A stretch of 64,000 nucleotides of DNA from Meandrina meandrites (Eukaryota; Cnidaria; Anthozoa; Scleractinia; Meandrinidae): contig OY855916.1 in NCBI GenBank assembly GCA_963693305.1, positions 11,414,001 to 11,478,000 of the forward strand, read 5' to 3'. The notes beneath the pieces are model-generated. The model made no database searches. It worked only from the letters and a program-made list of their open reading frames with translations, and had not been told where the DNA came from. A program made the translations under genes and the position numbers. Positions 40,500-52,460 of the stretch are shown here, in pieces. Numbering within the stretch: the first letter of the stretch is position 1; each line of letters opens with the position of its first letter.

Positions 40500-40904
40500 A
40501 TGGCGACCAAACTAAAACGAGACAAAAAGCAAGAAAGCAAAGACGATATCGCCAGTGATATTATTATGGCTGAAGTTTGTGCCACAAGAACATCCAGGAG
40601 TCTACAAACGGCCTCAGAGGTTGGCAATGTCACTGACTTTCAAACTTCGAGCCTTCTTCTTGGAGAAAGAATCGATCGACAGAAATTGTCAGAAGAAACC
40701 GAACAAGCATTATTTAATAAACCTTTTTGCCCTCGGTGGGTAGATAGCAGTACCGAGTCAAGACTTCAGACAGGGTTTGACATTTACCATGAAAGAAAGA
40801 TGCAGCATAAGATTACTACTACCGCTCAAGTTAACATAAACAGTGACGACACAAGACTTGTTAACGGCCTTCTAACGACGACGTTGTGTTCGACAGAGCT
40901 GTAA
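40500..40904 (+). CDS. Unknown single-exon ORF with NGLLTTTLCSTEL tail (family copy 2)
   Basis: I start at the ATG at 40,500 (MATKLKRDKK) because it has a good Kozak context and aligns with the MAAK start of copy 3; the frame is open further up to an ATG at 40,398. The 134-residue protein has a Lys/Asp-rich beginning. The middle block (LLLGERID, SEETEQALF, FCPRWVDSS) is shared with copy 3, and the tail ends in CSTEL. There is no signal peptide or membrane segment, so it is probably cytosolic or nuclear. The upstream DNA resembles that of copy 3, so gene and promoter were duplicated together. I do not recognise the family. Confidence 0.6.
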   Translation: MATKLKRDKKQESKDDIASDIIMAEVCATRTSRSLQTASEVGNVTDFQTSSLLLGERIDRQKLSEETEQALFNKPFCPRWVDSSTESRLQTGFDIYHERKMQHKITTTAQVNINSDDTRLVNGLLTTTLCSTEL

Positions 40905-43358
40905 AACAGAGTTTAAGACGATCGATGCAATTTGGCCTTGCAGGACTTTTAAAACCTTAAACTATTTTTGCACATTGACTTTTATCGCACTTCGTGAAGG
41001 TTATGTTATAAAGTAAGTGCACTCACGACAAAGTATGTGCCGGCATGTACTTGTTTTAAAATAATGGCTTCAATAATTATGAAGTGGTCTAATGAACTGG
41101 CGAAATTTAATACTTTAACTAGAAGAAAGAAAGGAAACTGACAACGTGTTAATTAATAATCCAGTGCTGGTGAAAGTATTTGATTTAACATCTCAAAAGA
41201 TAAAAGTATTTTCGTTCTCAGTCCGGGTGTGTGTAGTAGTCCTGAATGAGGACTGTTATTTTTGACCGTTCTGTTTTAGATTGGTTTGTTTCCTGTTCGC
41301 TGTTTTTGTTCTTGTACTGTTTTTGCACTTCCACTGTTCTAATTAGCTTCCTTGAAAAGGCAACCTTCCTAGGTTGGATTCGATTCTCACTTGTAGTGCT
41401 TCTTCTTCACTGCAACTGTCTTCTAAGTTTTTTACAGTTAGGCTGTTTGGCTTCTGTCTCTTGAAATGTGCGTCTTGTTTTATATCGCGCTCATTGCTGA
41501 TATTTTGCGCGAAGTACTTTTATAAGCTTCTCCACAACTACGAACAACTACCAGAAGTCATTGCGCGTGCGGCATAAAGAGGACGGTCTTTTGCGTTCAC
41601 TCTTGGTATCACGTGACCTATTGCCACAAGAAACGCATGTTTATTTTTAACTTCAACCGTTACTTAGTTTTTTATTGTAGAACGTTTCCTCAACACAAGT
41701 CAAATTTACTTGACCAACTGTTTTCCCTCGTGACTTCAAAGCATTTCTTTAGGTTTTCCTACAGTTTTAAACCATTAAGAGCTTATTTGACCTCGAGTAG
41801 TGGAACTGTCCAAAATAACGTGACTTTGAGGACAGTTTGCACGCTACACATTGACGTGGCCTAGGTAGCGCGAACGGTTTAAGACAGGGGTGCACCTGAA
41901 GCAAGTTTTTCTACCGCTTTACTTGGGTTAAATGCGAATATCTCGTTCGCGTTTCAAGCAATCCAAAAACCCTATGATCATTTCACAAAGCCGCTATGTT
42001 TAGCGGTGTTTTGTAAATTTTGGGGTGATTTTGGGGGATGTTTGGGAAGAGATGGTTTTTCTCAAAGGATTAGTAAAATTTGGAAAAAAAAAGAAATATT
42101 AAATATTTAATGTGATTTTAAAATTAGAATTTGAAGTTAAAAATGAGTAGATGGACACCCAAACAGTCCCCTGACAACCTGGAGTGCTCTTGCGTGGGGG
42201 TCAACTGTCTGGTGGTGTTCCAAAAATAATTTTCTTTCTTCTATCCTTTCTTTAAACCTCTTTAAATTCACTCAAATTCACGTTTACCCCGCCTTAAATT
42301 ATTAAACTTCTATCACTTACCAGTTTATATTCTCGTTATCACAACGGATCTCAAGAAGTGGGTTTAAATGTTCTTTAAAATTCTGTCAACATTCTCGTTT
42401 GGCTCTGTCTGAGTTCAAAAAAGAACATTAAAATTACTGATCAATCGTGAGGTGATTAAAAGAATGTGCTCCGGTTACTTCCTAGACCATATTTCCTACA
42501 GTAAATTTAGAAAGAAAAAAAAAACGTTATCTGCAGTCATGCACGTTATTAAATAGTTTGAATAACTAAGAGACATCTATCATCGAATAGCAAAGCTGAT
42601 AATCCAGATAACGGGAGAATGTGGAAGTATGCCAGTGACACCAACTTTTTAGTTCACTTCTTTGTGCATTGTAATTGTTTTTCACTGTATTGTTTTTCAT
42701 TGTATTTCGTAAAATGTAAACATTAATTTTGCTTGAAGTAAACATTTTGATTTTCGCCGACTGGGGACGGCGACAGAATTGTTAATTAGCGCTCGAACTG
42801 TTGCCTGCGGCCTGGTGGCATGCGGATTAAACAAGCAGAAGCATAACTTTATTTTAAGTTCATCTCGCACTTAGCTAGAGTTTGCGATGTATTTGTTATC
42901 ATTTTTCGCAGGTGATGCTAAATAAATAAATAAACATGAATTCTTATAAGCGCATGTACACAGAGGAGGCACAGAATCCTCTAATTTAACTTGCTCACAT
43001 TTTATTACATGCTTACCAAATCAACGCGGTGTAGCATAGCACTCGGTGTTCCTCTGAAAACAAGCTATAAATTAATTAGACCGACGGAACACGTTTTTCC
43101 GTTGGCAAATATTTGACGCTTTTAATTAGTAATAATGAGGAACATGCGAAACCGTGACAGGACGTGCCGAAAAGCTTTTTAGACTGTAGCAAGAGAATAC
43201 TCTCTTGAACTGCAGGTCATTTATACTATCTAGTGCACCGTGCTCCGTCACATAAACAGTACTATACTAAAATTGCGATTGTTAGATCTCTTCAGTTTAC
43301 TCAACAAGAAACGATTTTAAGGGCTCCTGTAAGCCCTTGACAAAAGAACAAAGACAAA
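40905..43358. other. Stretch between two paralogues
   Basis: No gene is supported in the first 1.9 kb. From about 42,890 onward it is an imperfect copy of the sequence before copy 2 (about 40,070-40,350), with shared words such as TTTTCGCAG, AATAAACAT, AACACGTTTT and AACC/ACGTGACgaag. It therefore probably contains the promoter of copy 3. Confidence 0.45.
43190..43207. repeat. Near-palindrome CAAGAGAATACTCTCTTG
   Basis: It differs from the 37,924 palindrome by loss of two central bases. It lies 150 bases before the start codon of copy 3. Confidence 0.55.
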
Positions 43359-43784
43359 ATGGCGGCCAAGCCGGAGCAAAACAGACAGCAGGTTGATAAA
43401 GACGAAAGCATCAGCAATAATAATTGTCAAAGCACCATCCCGGCACGGGAAGAAAGTTTTCAAACTCCAGAAAGTGGCGCCGTGATGGTTATGGGACAAC
43501 CTCCAAACATTCACAACCCGCGTCTTCTTCTTACAGAGAGAATTAGCCAAAAAAGACACTCAGAGGAAACTGAACAAGGCTTATTTAAAGCGGGAATATT
43601 TTGTACTCGATGCGTGGATAACAGTTCGGAGTCAATAGAAAAAACCTGGTTTAACGTTTACCAAGAAGAACCGATGAAGCACAAGATAAGTTGCGCACAG
43701 TTTAAACTTATTTACTTGAACAACAATGGCACAAGACTTGTTGATGGGCTTCTTACGACTACTCTGTGTTCAACAGAGCTGTAA
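43359..43784 (+). CDS. Unknown single-exon ORF with DGLLTTTLCSTEL tail (family copy 3)
   Basis: The 141-residue frame starts in a good context (acaaaATGGCG). It shares with copy 2 the blocks LLLTERI, SEETEQGLF, FCTRCVDNSSES and MKHKI, then the tail RLVDGLLTTTLCSTEL. Substitutions are spread through the protein while the tail and several blocks are kept, which argues for selection on an expressed protein. The last four residues suit a class-I PDZ ligand. No known domain, signal peptide or transmembrane helix is seen. Confidence 0.62.
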   Translation: MAAKPEQNRQQVDKDESISNNNCQSTIPAREESFQTPESGAVMVMGQPPNIHNPRLLLTERISQKRHSEETEQGLFKAGIFCTRCVDNSSESIEKTWFNVYQEEPMKHKISCAQFKLIYLNNNGTRLVDGLLTTTLCSTEL

Positions 43785-45204
43785 AAAACATTTCCATTAA
43801 TACAGTGGTCCTGTATGTAAGCCATTTAACTTTTGATCGCATGGGAGCTTCAAGCCACTAAAATAACTTGAAATAACTTCCTGGTGTATTGACAAAAGCA
43901 ACAACTGATAAAAATTCGCGTTTGTCGACACACTTCAACATTATATTTAATATTGTTAAGTATATTCAACATAAACTACAATTATAAGACTACTGATAAA
44001 TTTATATCAGAATTGAAGCTTCACTGATATGTGTAAAGTAAGGTGAAGTGAAGTGAAGTGAAGTAAAGTGAAGTTAAGTGAAGAAGAAGAACTTTATTTA
44101 AGTGTCAGGGTAGAAGAACTTTATTTAAGTGTCAGGGTAGGTATTTAGCTTACAGAAGCTAATTGGGGACACTACTACGTTACAATATATTAAGATTTCA
44201 AATATGCAGTTAAGAATTCGAACGCGTTGTCATTTGTCAGTAGGCATACCCCTTTCTCAGATAAATTGAAGCCAAAGAAAACAAGCTTCCACGTACCTCA
44301 CATATTTTCAACTGGTTATTTTTACACAAGATCTAATTCAACTCTAAAATGAGTACAATCTGCGCGTAATAAATTTAGTAAGGAACTGGCAAAGGGACAA
44401 AAATAAAGTCATTAGCTAGAAGTCTTCATCTAGGATTAGGGCTCGTCCTGTCTTTCGCGTGTAGGCTATTTTTAGAACAAACCTTGCGCGCGAGAAAATA
44501 ACGTAGTTTATGGCGTGCATGTGCACGCGAACAATGATGACGTGCACTTGCAGTGAGACTGTTGCAAATTGTTGCAAATAAAATTACTGCCTTCGGTCGC
44601 GATCGTAACTGGTTTGTGGGGGAGAAATATAGAAGAAACAGGCGAATTTTTTTTCAACTTGAGCCTGAGGAAGGTGTTTGTTGATAGCGACGCTTCAAAG
44701 GGCAGTCAAGACGAAGGAACTTATGAAGCTCTTTTCCTCGACTTGCTAGCGAGCCAATCACAAGCCGCGAACGGTAAATGCTTCAACGCGATTGGCTTCT
44801 GGTTCGCAGAAAAGCCGTCCCAAAAATAGCCTACTCGCGAAAGCCCATTACCGGAGATGTAGACTTCTAGTTTATGGACTTCTGCTATGACTGATTTCAA
44901 AATAAGAATCACAAATATGGATCGTTGTTATTGATTTTAGCAGGTAAATATAAATTTGCTATCCCTTGTATACAGTGATGGGTTTATCGTTGTTCAAACG
45001 TGCTTTCCGGATAGGAGCTTAATTAATTTCCGTGGTTCTAGATAGATCAGTTCTGGAAGCATTTTCGTCGGCTTCTATGTGTCACTGCATGCGTCGTTCA
45101 TAAGATTCCGCAGGAAGTTGCGCATGTTACCGCCGGCCTGTTCTAGACTGATAACTATTTTATAACGAGAAAATATGAACTCAAATTGACCTCGCTCACA
45201 ATGT
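43785..45204. other. Intergenic DNA with repeat fragments
   Basis: It holds a GAAGT-type low-complexity run at about 44,040-44,090 and a minus-oriented repeat tail at 44,088-44,200. An open frame at 44,569-44,829 has no support beyond its length. Confidence 0.35.
44088..44200 (-). mobile_element. SINE-type tail, minus orientation
   Basis: Read on the minus strand it has GTGTCCCCAATTAGCTTCTG, CTAAATACCTACC and CACTTAAATAAAGTTCTTC. The last block is present twice in tandem. The same sequence is in plus orientation at 50,345-50,405. Confidence 0.6.
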
Positions 45205-45415
45205 ATGGCTTCATCAGGAAGAGCATCGCACCGGTATCGCGGGGGTTACGTGTTCGAATCCCGTTAAAGCCCTGATTTTTTTTTTTTTTTTTTTTCAGGC
45301 TTCTTTATTCCAATCGCTCAAATTGGAAATTCACTGCGACGATCATTTATTACTTTCATATACATCCGCAGTTCATATATGAATCATTTCATATACATTA
45401 CATCGGAATTTAATA
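45205..45415 (+). mobile_element. tRNA-derived SINE, truncated at the 5' side
   Basis: The B box TGTTCGAATCC (45,251-45,261) follows a weak A box. After AAAGCC come a run of T and the tail CAGGCTTCTTTATT, cactgcgacgatcatt and TCCGCAGTTCATATATGA, as in the copy at 3403-3745. Confidence 0.65.
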
Positions 45416-45589
45416 GTGTTTAGACTAGATCGACGTAATTTTAGTGAAAGTTGCATTTCATTCATTGTGAACTGTGAACTTGTAAATGACAACGGATCGA
45501 ATACAGGTTGCAAAGTAAAAAGCAGTTTGTCGATTCTGATTGTGTGAAGAAACTCCCCAACTCATGGAAAAGAATTTTTGAGCAAACCC

Positions 45590-45757
45590 TCGATCACCAT
45601 CGATAAAGCAGGATTAAACTCAAGAAAGATGATAATTATGTTATTTCTCGAGAGCGTGGGACAAACAAAAAATTCCGAGTCCCCGACGGGAATTGATCCC
45701 GTGGCCTCCCAGATACCGGGTGGGCGTTTTAACCACTGAGCTACAAGAGACTCGTGA
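45590..45757 (-). mobile_element. tRNA-derived SINE, minus strand
   Basis: On the minus strand the A box TAGCTCAGTGGTT (45,731-45,743) and B box GGGATCAATTCCC (45,688-45,700) stand in a tRNA-like context. A body with ggactcggaattttttg and cccacgctctcgag follows. This is a second tRNA-derived family, also familiar from coral genomes. The tRNA fold is incomplete, so it is not counted as a tRNA gene. Confidence 0.65.
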
Positions 45758-48252
45758 GTTTGGCCATTTTGAAAATGGCCAAGCTCACCACGAGTTAGTT
45801 TAGGTTCATACGTGGACCTAGAACATATCACCGAGCTTAAAATTCATTATTTATTAGGATTAAACTCATCAGAAGCTGATTTAAATTAAGTTAGGAAACG
45901 TTCTGTATTAAATACAGAACGTCTTAGGTAAATAGTTTCATTATTTTTCTCATTTCAAAGTGCCTCCAGGACTTTTCCACAATTGTAGGCAACGCAAAGG
46001 CAAACAGGGTAAACAGGTCACAATACAGTAATGTAAAATTGGAAAATGCATAGGGTCTGTTTTATCGTATTATTGTAATACAAATACATAAGGAAACCAC
46101 TCAGTAAATATAAGCACTGGTAAAACAGGAGACGGAATTAAATCAAGCAACACTGATTTGTAAAACATCAAAAGGTCAAAAACTTTTAACCGAGTTTTTA
46201 GCACTTTTAGTGTTTCACACTTGAAAACGACAAAAATTTCTTTTATTTATTTCACACATTATACATATCAATCACAGCATAAAGGCCGACTATGGTATAA
46301 GATTAATTACACAGGGTGGGCAACGTTTACTTCGCTGTTATTGAGACTTGGCACTTCAACCACAGGACGGTGACGAATAACATCTAACACAAGTTAAGGA
46401 AGAAAGGGAAGGTGGCAAATTCTTCTGTTCATGTATTTGTTGATGTCACTGTAAAATATTTGTTGAATGATAAAGGATACGATCTTTAGAATTTGCTTTT
46501 ACATCAAAGTAGTTGAGGTTGAGGTTTTCTGCTAGTCTCTTGGCCAAAACACGTAGCTTCTAAATAAGCGATGAAGAAATAAATCAAATTCTACAAATTA
46601 ACAATATGTGTATCAGTGGCGTGCCACCTGTTTAGCCGATCAAAACTCTATTTACATGAGCCAGTCGTAAAATCTCAATTGCTTAGCACCCCTTCCCAAA
46701 AAACTCAGCAGATTCAGCAGTGTTTCATTTAAATATTTGTTTCCTCTATTTCAGTGGCATGCCTGCAAACTACCTATCTCGAAGCTAAGTGCTTGACCGC
46801 TAAAAACAACACTTGTTTTTTTAGACAAAACATATTTCCCAGCAAGTCCAACATATCTTCTTTCCCAGCCATTAAAATGAAACCTTTTTGTGAAACACCT
46901 CCATTGAAGCCACCGTGTGCAGATAATAAACAATACTACACGAAATTTCTGCCCGATAGTTTCCCTTGATCGCACATTCATCCACAGACAGTTAGGACCC
47001 TGTATTACCAAGAGAGTACATACTCTCTTGGTATTACATAATACCAAGCATGCAATACATAACTAGGTATAGTTAACACTACAGCTGCCCCCGCTGTTAA
47101 TCTTTTTTTCTCGGCGCATCCGTTACTACAGTCAATTATTTAGCTTGATATTTTGGCTATTCTATTTTCTTAATTGATTGAAAATCAGTTTCTACTTTGA
47201 ACAGTCTTGCGATAATTCAGAAGAAAACACTAATTTTCTCGTGTTCTGCTCACAAAGTATCACTTGTTTCTGTCCTTCTCTTTTTCAAGATCATGGGACG
47301 AGGACGTGCCATTTAAAACAAACTTAAGGTATGAATTGCTGAAGCCAAGTAGATAAAGCCAAACTATGCAAAAGTCTGAAGGATTAACAACACGTACATT
47401 TAATTTAATTACACGAACGCGTCCCCAACTTCCTGAGATCATTTTTGCTTTTTTGCTGTATAATGAGTGATCTCAGCGAGGATAAACTTCGGTAAACTGC
47501 TCGCAACACGCTAACAAGAGAAATTTCTAGACCAGCATGTACTATTCTTGTTTTTGATCATATCAATTGCGTAAGTTTCGGCTTCTAGACCTTGTGAAGT
47601 CATTAAAACTCGAAGGAAACTGCAGCTCCCCAACTGCAATTAACGTTTGCAAGCGTCGTTTGTTGACTTGTTGTCATCTGTGCACGTGCTCACGCTTTGG
47701 GTTGTCATCATCACCCAATCATCGTTTACTTGCGTCATCATTGACCAATCACCGTACAGGGAATTTTATCACACCTCCCGATACCCACTTGCGGGCATTC
47801 TGCACAACTCCCGATACTATTTGCGCGCCCACTTTGGTCAAATCGAGATTTTTCCTGTGTATACTATATATGTATATATACTGTATATACGTGCGGATTG
47901 CAATGATGCCTCCTCGGGTTTTTGCCTCTGGGCCAAAACCTTGCGGGTGCAATAACAGCACTACTTGAAAGTACTGCTGCCACTGCCACTGACCATCGGA
48001 CATGTTCACAGTTCAGTGACGTGGTTTTTGCAGAATTTTAAGGGAGCTGTAGCTTCGGTTTAATGTTTTGTAAGAACACGACGAATGATGAACAGTGAAA
48101 CAAAATCGCTCCTTTTGAGTTGTTAATGTCTCAGTAAGTCTAATTTTCTGATATAACAATGGGACAAACTGGCAGCGTGAGATTGTAGGCCGATGAATAA
48201 AAATAGTTAACAATGGCATTAATAGTTTAATTGACAGGTGCCCGTCATTTAC
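45758..48252. other. Stretch without a supported gene
   Basis: It contains the spaced palindrome at 47,006-47,033 and an AT-alternating run near 47,862-47,890. Downstream exons of the minus-strand gene at 48,253-49,396 may lie here but I could not fix them. Confidence 0.35.
47006..47033. repeat. Inverted repeat TACCAAGAGAGTA-CA-TACTCTCTTGGTA
   Basis: Two perfect 13-bp arms are separated by CA. The core is the same CAAGAGAGTA/TACTCTCTTG as at 37,924. Confidence 0.65.
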
Positions 48253-48338
48253 CTTGTCATTTTTGGAGTAAGATGTGATCTTTTGCTCCGTCACATGGAA
48301 TCCGTTGAATACAACGTAGTAGTACATTTCACCAGCAC
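48253..48338 (-). CDS. Second exon of a putative secreted protein
   Basis: The acceptor (tgttccttag) and donor (GACAAG|gtaaat) bound 86 nt that continue the frame of the exon at 49,219-49,396 after a phase-1 junction. It encodes AGEMYYYVVFNGFHVTEQKI and then a Lys-rich end. The alternating Tyr/Val/Phe residues suggest beta-strands. The remaining exons were not found. Confidence 0.45.
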
Positions 48339-49218
48339 CTAAGGAACACATTACAGTCTATAAAATTTTCTGCGCAGCCGTTACTTGCTCGGCACGTAAC
48401 GTAACGATTATCTCGTAGTGAAAAGGAGAGTTGCATGACAGTTTAAGTAAGGAAGACACTACGTTGACAATGAATTCTTTTTTAAGATATAAATGATATG
48501 CGTTTGGCAAGCAAATAAAATAGTTGCAAAATTATATCAACTTGAAGTTAATAAAGGTAAATATGGAAAAGTGGCGTTCGGTTGGATTTAAACTTTGAAT
48601 GGTGATATGGTATACAATCAAATATGATCAGCTGGCCAACTGAAACAAACGCCTGCCAGGCAGGCTACGAGGAGGACTGGAAACAGTATGCTGCTATAGT
48701 ACGAAAATTTCCTGTATTTTATTGCATGCATGCAACTGGGAGAAGATCTCGCGGGTGGGGGATGCCAATGTAAAAAGATCCCGGGGGTGGGAAACTCCCG
48801 TGTAAAAAGGAAGGAGTTCCCTCGCTAAGTTGTGACAATTAGGAATTTTGTTCTCAGTTAAAGTATTCAAGACGGAATATTCCGATTTTTAGGCTTGCAC
48901 ATGAAGAAATAAAAAAACGCGGTCATACTGTGTTAGCGGTCAAGACCTATCAGGCATGAAAAATGGTATCTTTTAGGAGTTGAAATAAAGCTTGAACCAC
49001 ACACACACATTGGTCGCCTTTTGGGACTTCATTCAAATTTGCTGACAAGCATCCCTGTGCTTTTCATATGAGATTCCCGGCTCGGGGAAAAGATGGAGGC
49101 GTTTCATTCGAACAGTTTCTGATTTTCACGTGCTACATTGTAGGCATTCACTGTGATACTCGGTGGTCAGTAATTGAATTATAATGATCAAGGAGAAGAT
49201 AACAGTAAAAAATCTTAC

Positions 49219-49396
49219 CATGTTTTTGTCCCTTAAGTCTGATGTAAACGTTGTGGAAATTACCATTTTCCACTGAGTGTTCACCAATTGCACACATGTA
49301 CTTTGCGCGGTCACCATCCAGTACGCACGTGCGATGTCCACGGTTTTCCCACGCCATAATGGCTGACACAGCGCCGATCAGAAATAGGAAAAACAT
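49219..49396 (-). CDS. First coding exon of a putative secreted protein
   Basis: The ATG at 49,396 opens a 59-codon frame. It begins with a hydrophobic signal-peptide-like segment (MFFLFLIGAVSAIMA), followed by a soluble part with two Cys (RTCVLDG, YMCAIGEH). The exon ends at a consensus donor (CATG|gtaaga) in phase 1 and joins 48,253-48,338. An acceptor (ctccccag) just upstream suggests a preceding 5'-UTR exon. I do not recognise the family; it may be lineage-specific. Confidence 0.45.
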
Positions 49397-49498
49397 GTAT
49401 TGCTGGGGAGGGAAGAGAGGATAGAAGAATATAAGTACCAGAGACAAGCAAACTTAGCCTACTGAGGCTATAGCTCTAGAGGTACGGTAGCGCTTTAA

Positions 49499-51100
<1,602 letters not shown>

Positions 51101-51845
51101 TTAAATCAAGGTGGTGCTTTTCAAGATATCGGCTAAGCGACTGTGAGGAAGCCCTCGGGTGACGTTGCGAGAGAGTGTTTTGGTCACTGTGTCAGGACAA
51201 AAGTGAAGTCATTCTGCTCGCGCAGAATGTTCGAAATAGTTTTCAAGAAAAAAAACTTCTATATTATGTAAAAGATAATATATAGATTTAGGCAGGCCTA
51301 AAAGCGGAGCTCCCATTTATCATTAGCAATAAGTAGCCACACTATTTCTAAGCTTATAGAGTGGCAAAATGAATAAATTAGTTTTTAACCGCTCATGGTT
51401 AAACTTTTAAGTATAAGCTAGTATAAAATATCTTTCATGTAAAAACCTCTCATGGTTTTGTTTACGAAAGCGATGTCAACATATTTCAAGGCTAAACCGA
51501 AATTGACGAGTGTACTTTATTAGGTTCCTCACGTACGCACATACACAATATATATAAAGAGAGGTGCAAAGAGAAGCACATACTTTGTAATGAACTCGAA
51601 CTGATCAGCAGTCTTATTGCGCGTGCTTCCTGGACATTTTGTGGTTTTTGCATTGAATGCATAAGGCTACTTTATACACTGGTATAAGAATTAGAATCGC
51701 GTAACTCGAAGAAGCCTCGCATTCTGTTTGGAGTTTATCAATTATTATTTTTGCGACATCTGCAATAGTGCCATACTGGCCAAGATAAAGAAGAATTATG
51801 ATTGGTTCCTTGATCGGTCATGGGCTGCTCACGAAATAGCTTTAC

Positions 51846-51908
51846 TGATTTGATTTGATTTGATTTGATTTGATTTGATTTGATTTGATTTGATTTGATT
51901 TGATTTGT
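51846..51908. repeat. (TGATT)n microsatellite
   Basis: About twelve uninterrupted units of the pentanucleotide. Confidence 0.9.
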
Positions 51909-52342
51909 ATGATTTTCAAGTACATTGCTAAAAAAGATGACCCGGCAAGCGCACACGGATTTCTACCTGGTAATACCAGAGCCGAAAAAAACAGATGCTC
52001 TCGCAGGCAACTGATAGAAGCAGAAACCTCGAACTATTTTATATTAAGGTCTCGACGACACTTCAGGATTCCCCTTTAGAAAAGTGTCTTTAATTAAAAA
52101 ATGAATGCATGTCTCGTTGATCTGCATACTGCAGAGTTAGAAGGACAAAATCAGTAATAAATACCTTATTCAGCTAATTAGTTCGTTCGTATGGACCGAG
52201 CCGAAGGCGAGACTATAAACTTGAAAACAAAGGAATTAAGCATTTTATCCGTATTTACCCAATACGGATATACCCTACTTCAATTATTGCGTTCGACGAC
52301 AGGAGGACGCAACCCTAATCTTGTGTAGCTAAGAAAAATCGA

Positions 52343-52460
52343 GATTTCGTTTCTTCTGCAATTTGCCTCGCTTTCGTTTCTTCTGCATTTTGCCTCACTT
52401 TCGTTTCTTCTGCATTTTGCCTCGCTTTCGTTTCTTTTGCATTTGCCTCACTTTCGTTAT
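52343..52460. repeat. 27-bp tandem repeat
   Basis: About four units of a ctttcgtttcttctgcatt core with 27-base spacing. On the minus strand the units translate as nine-residue blocks like NAEETKARQ inside a 94-codon open frame. Whether this frame is expressed is unclear. Confidence 0.7.

Noticed and set aside
44569..44829. 86-codon plus-strand ORF
   Set aside because: No splice support, homology or domain; the reverse strand is also open, as expected in a GC-richer patch.
45675..45757. tRNA gene on the minus strand
   Set aside because: tRNA-like boxes are part of a SINE with a known type of body downstream; acceptor-stem pairing is not convincing.
46751..47047. Further exon of the secreted-protein gene on the minus strand, or a plus-strand Cys-rich exon at 46,754-46,969
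   Set aside because: The attractive minus frame (VDECAIKGNYRAE) is preceded by an in-frame stop with no acceptor between. The plus frame has a good acceptor but no recognisable content or partner exon.
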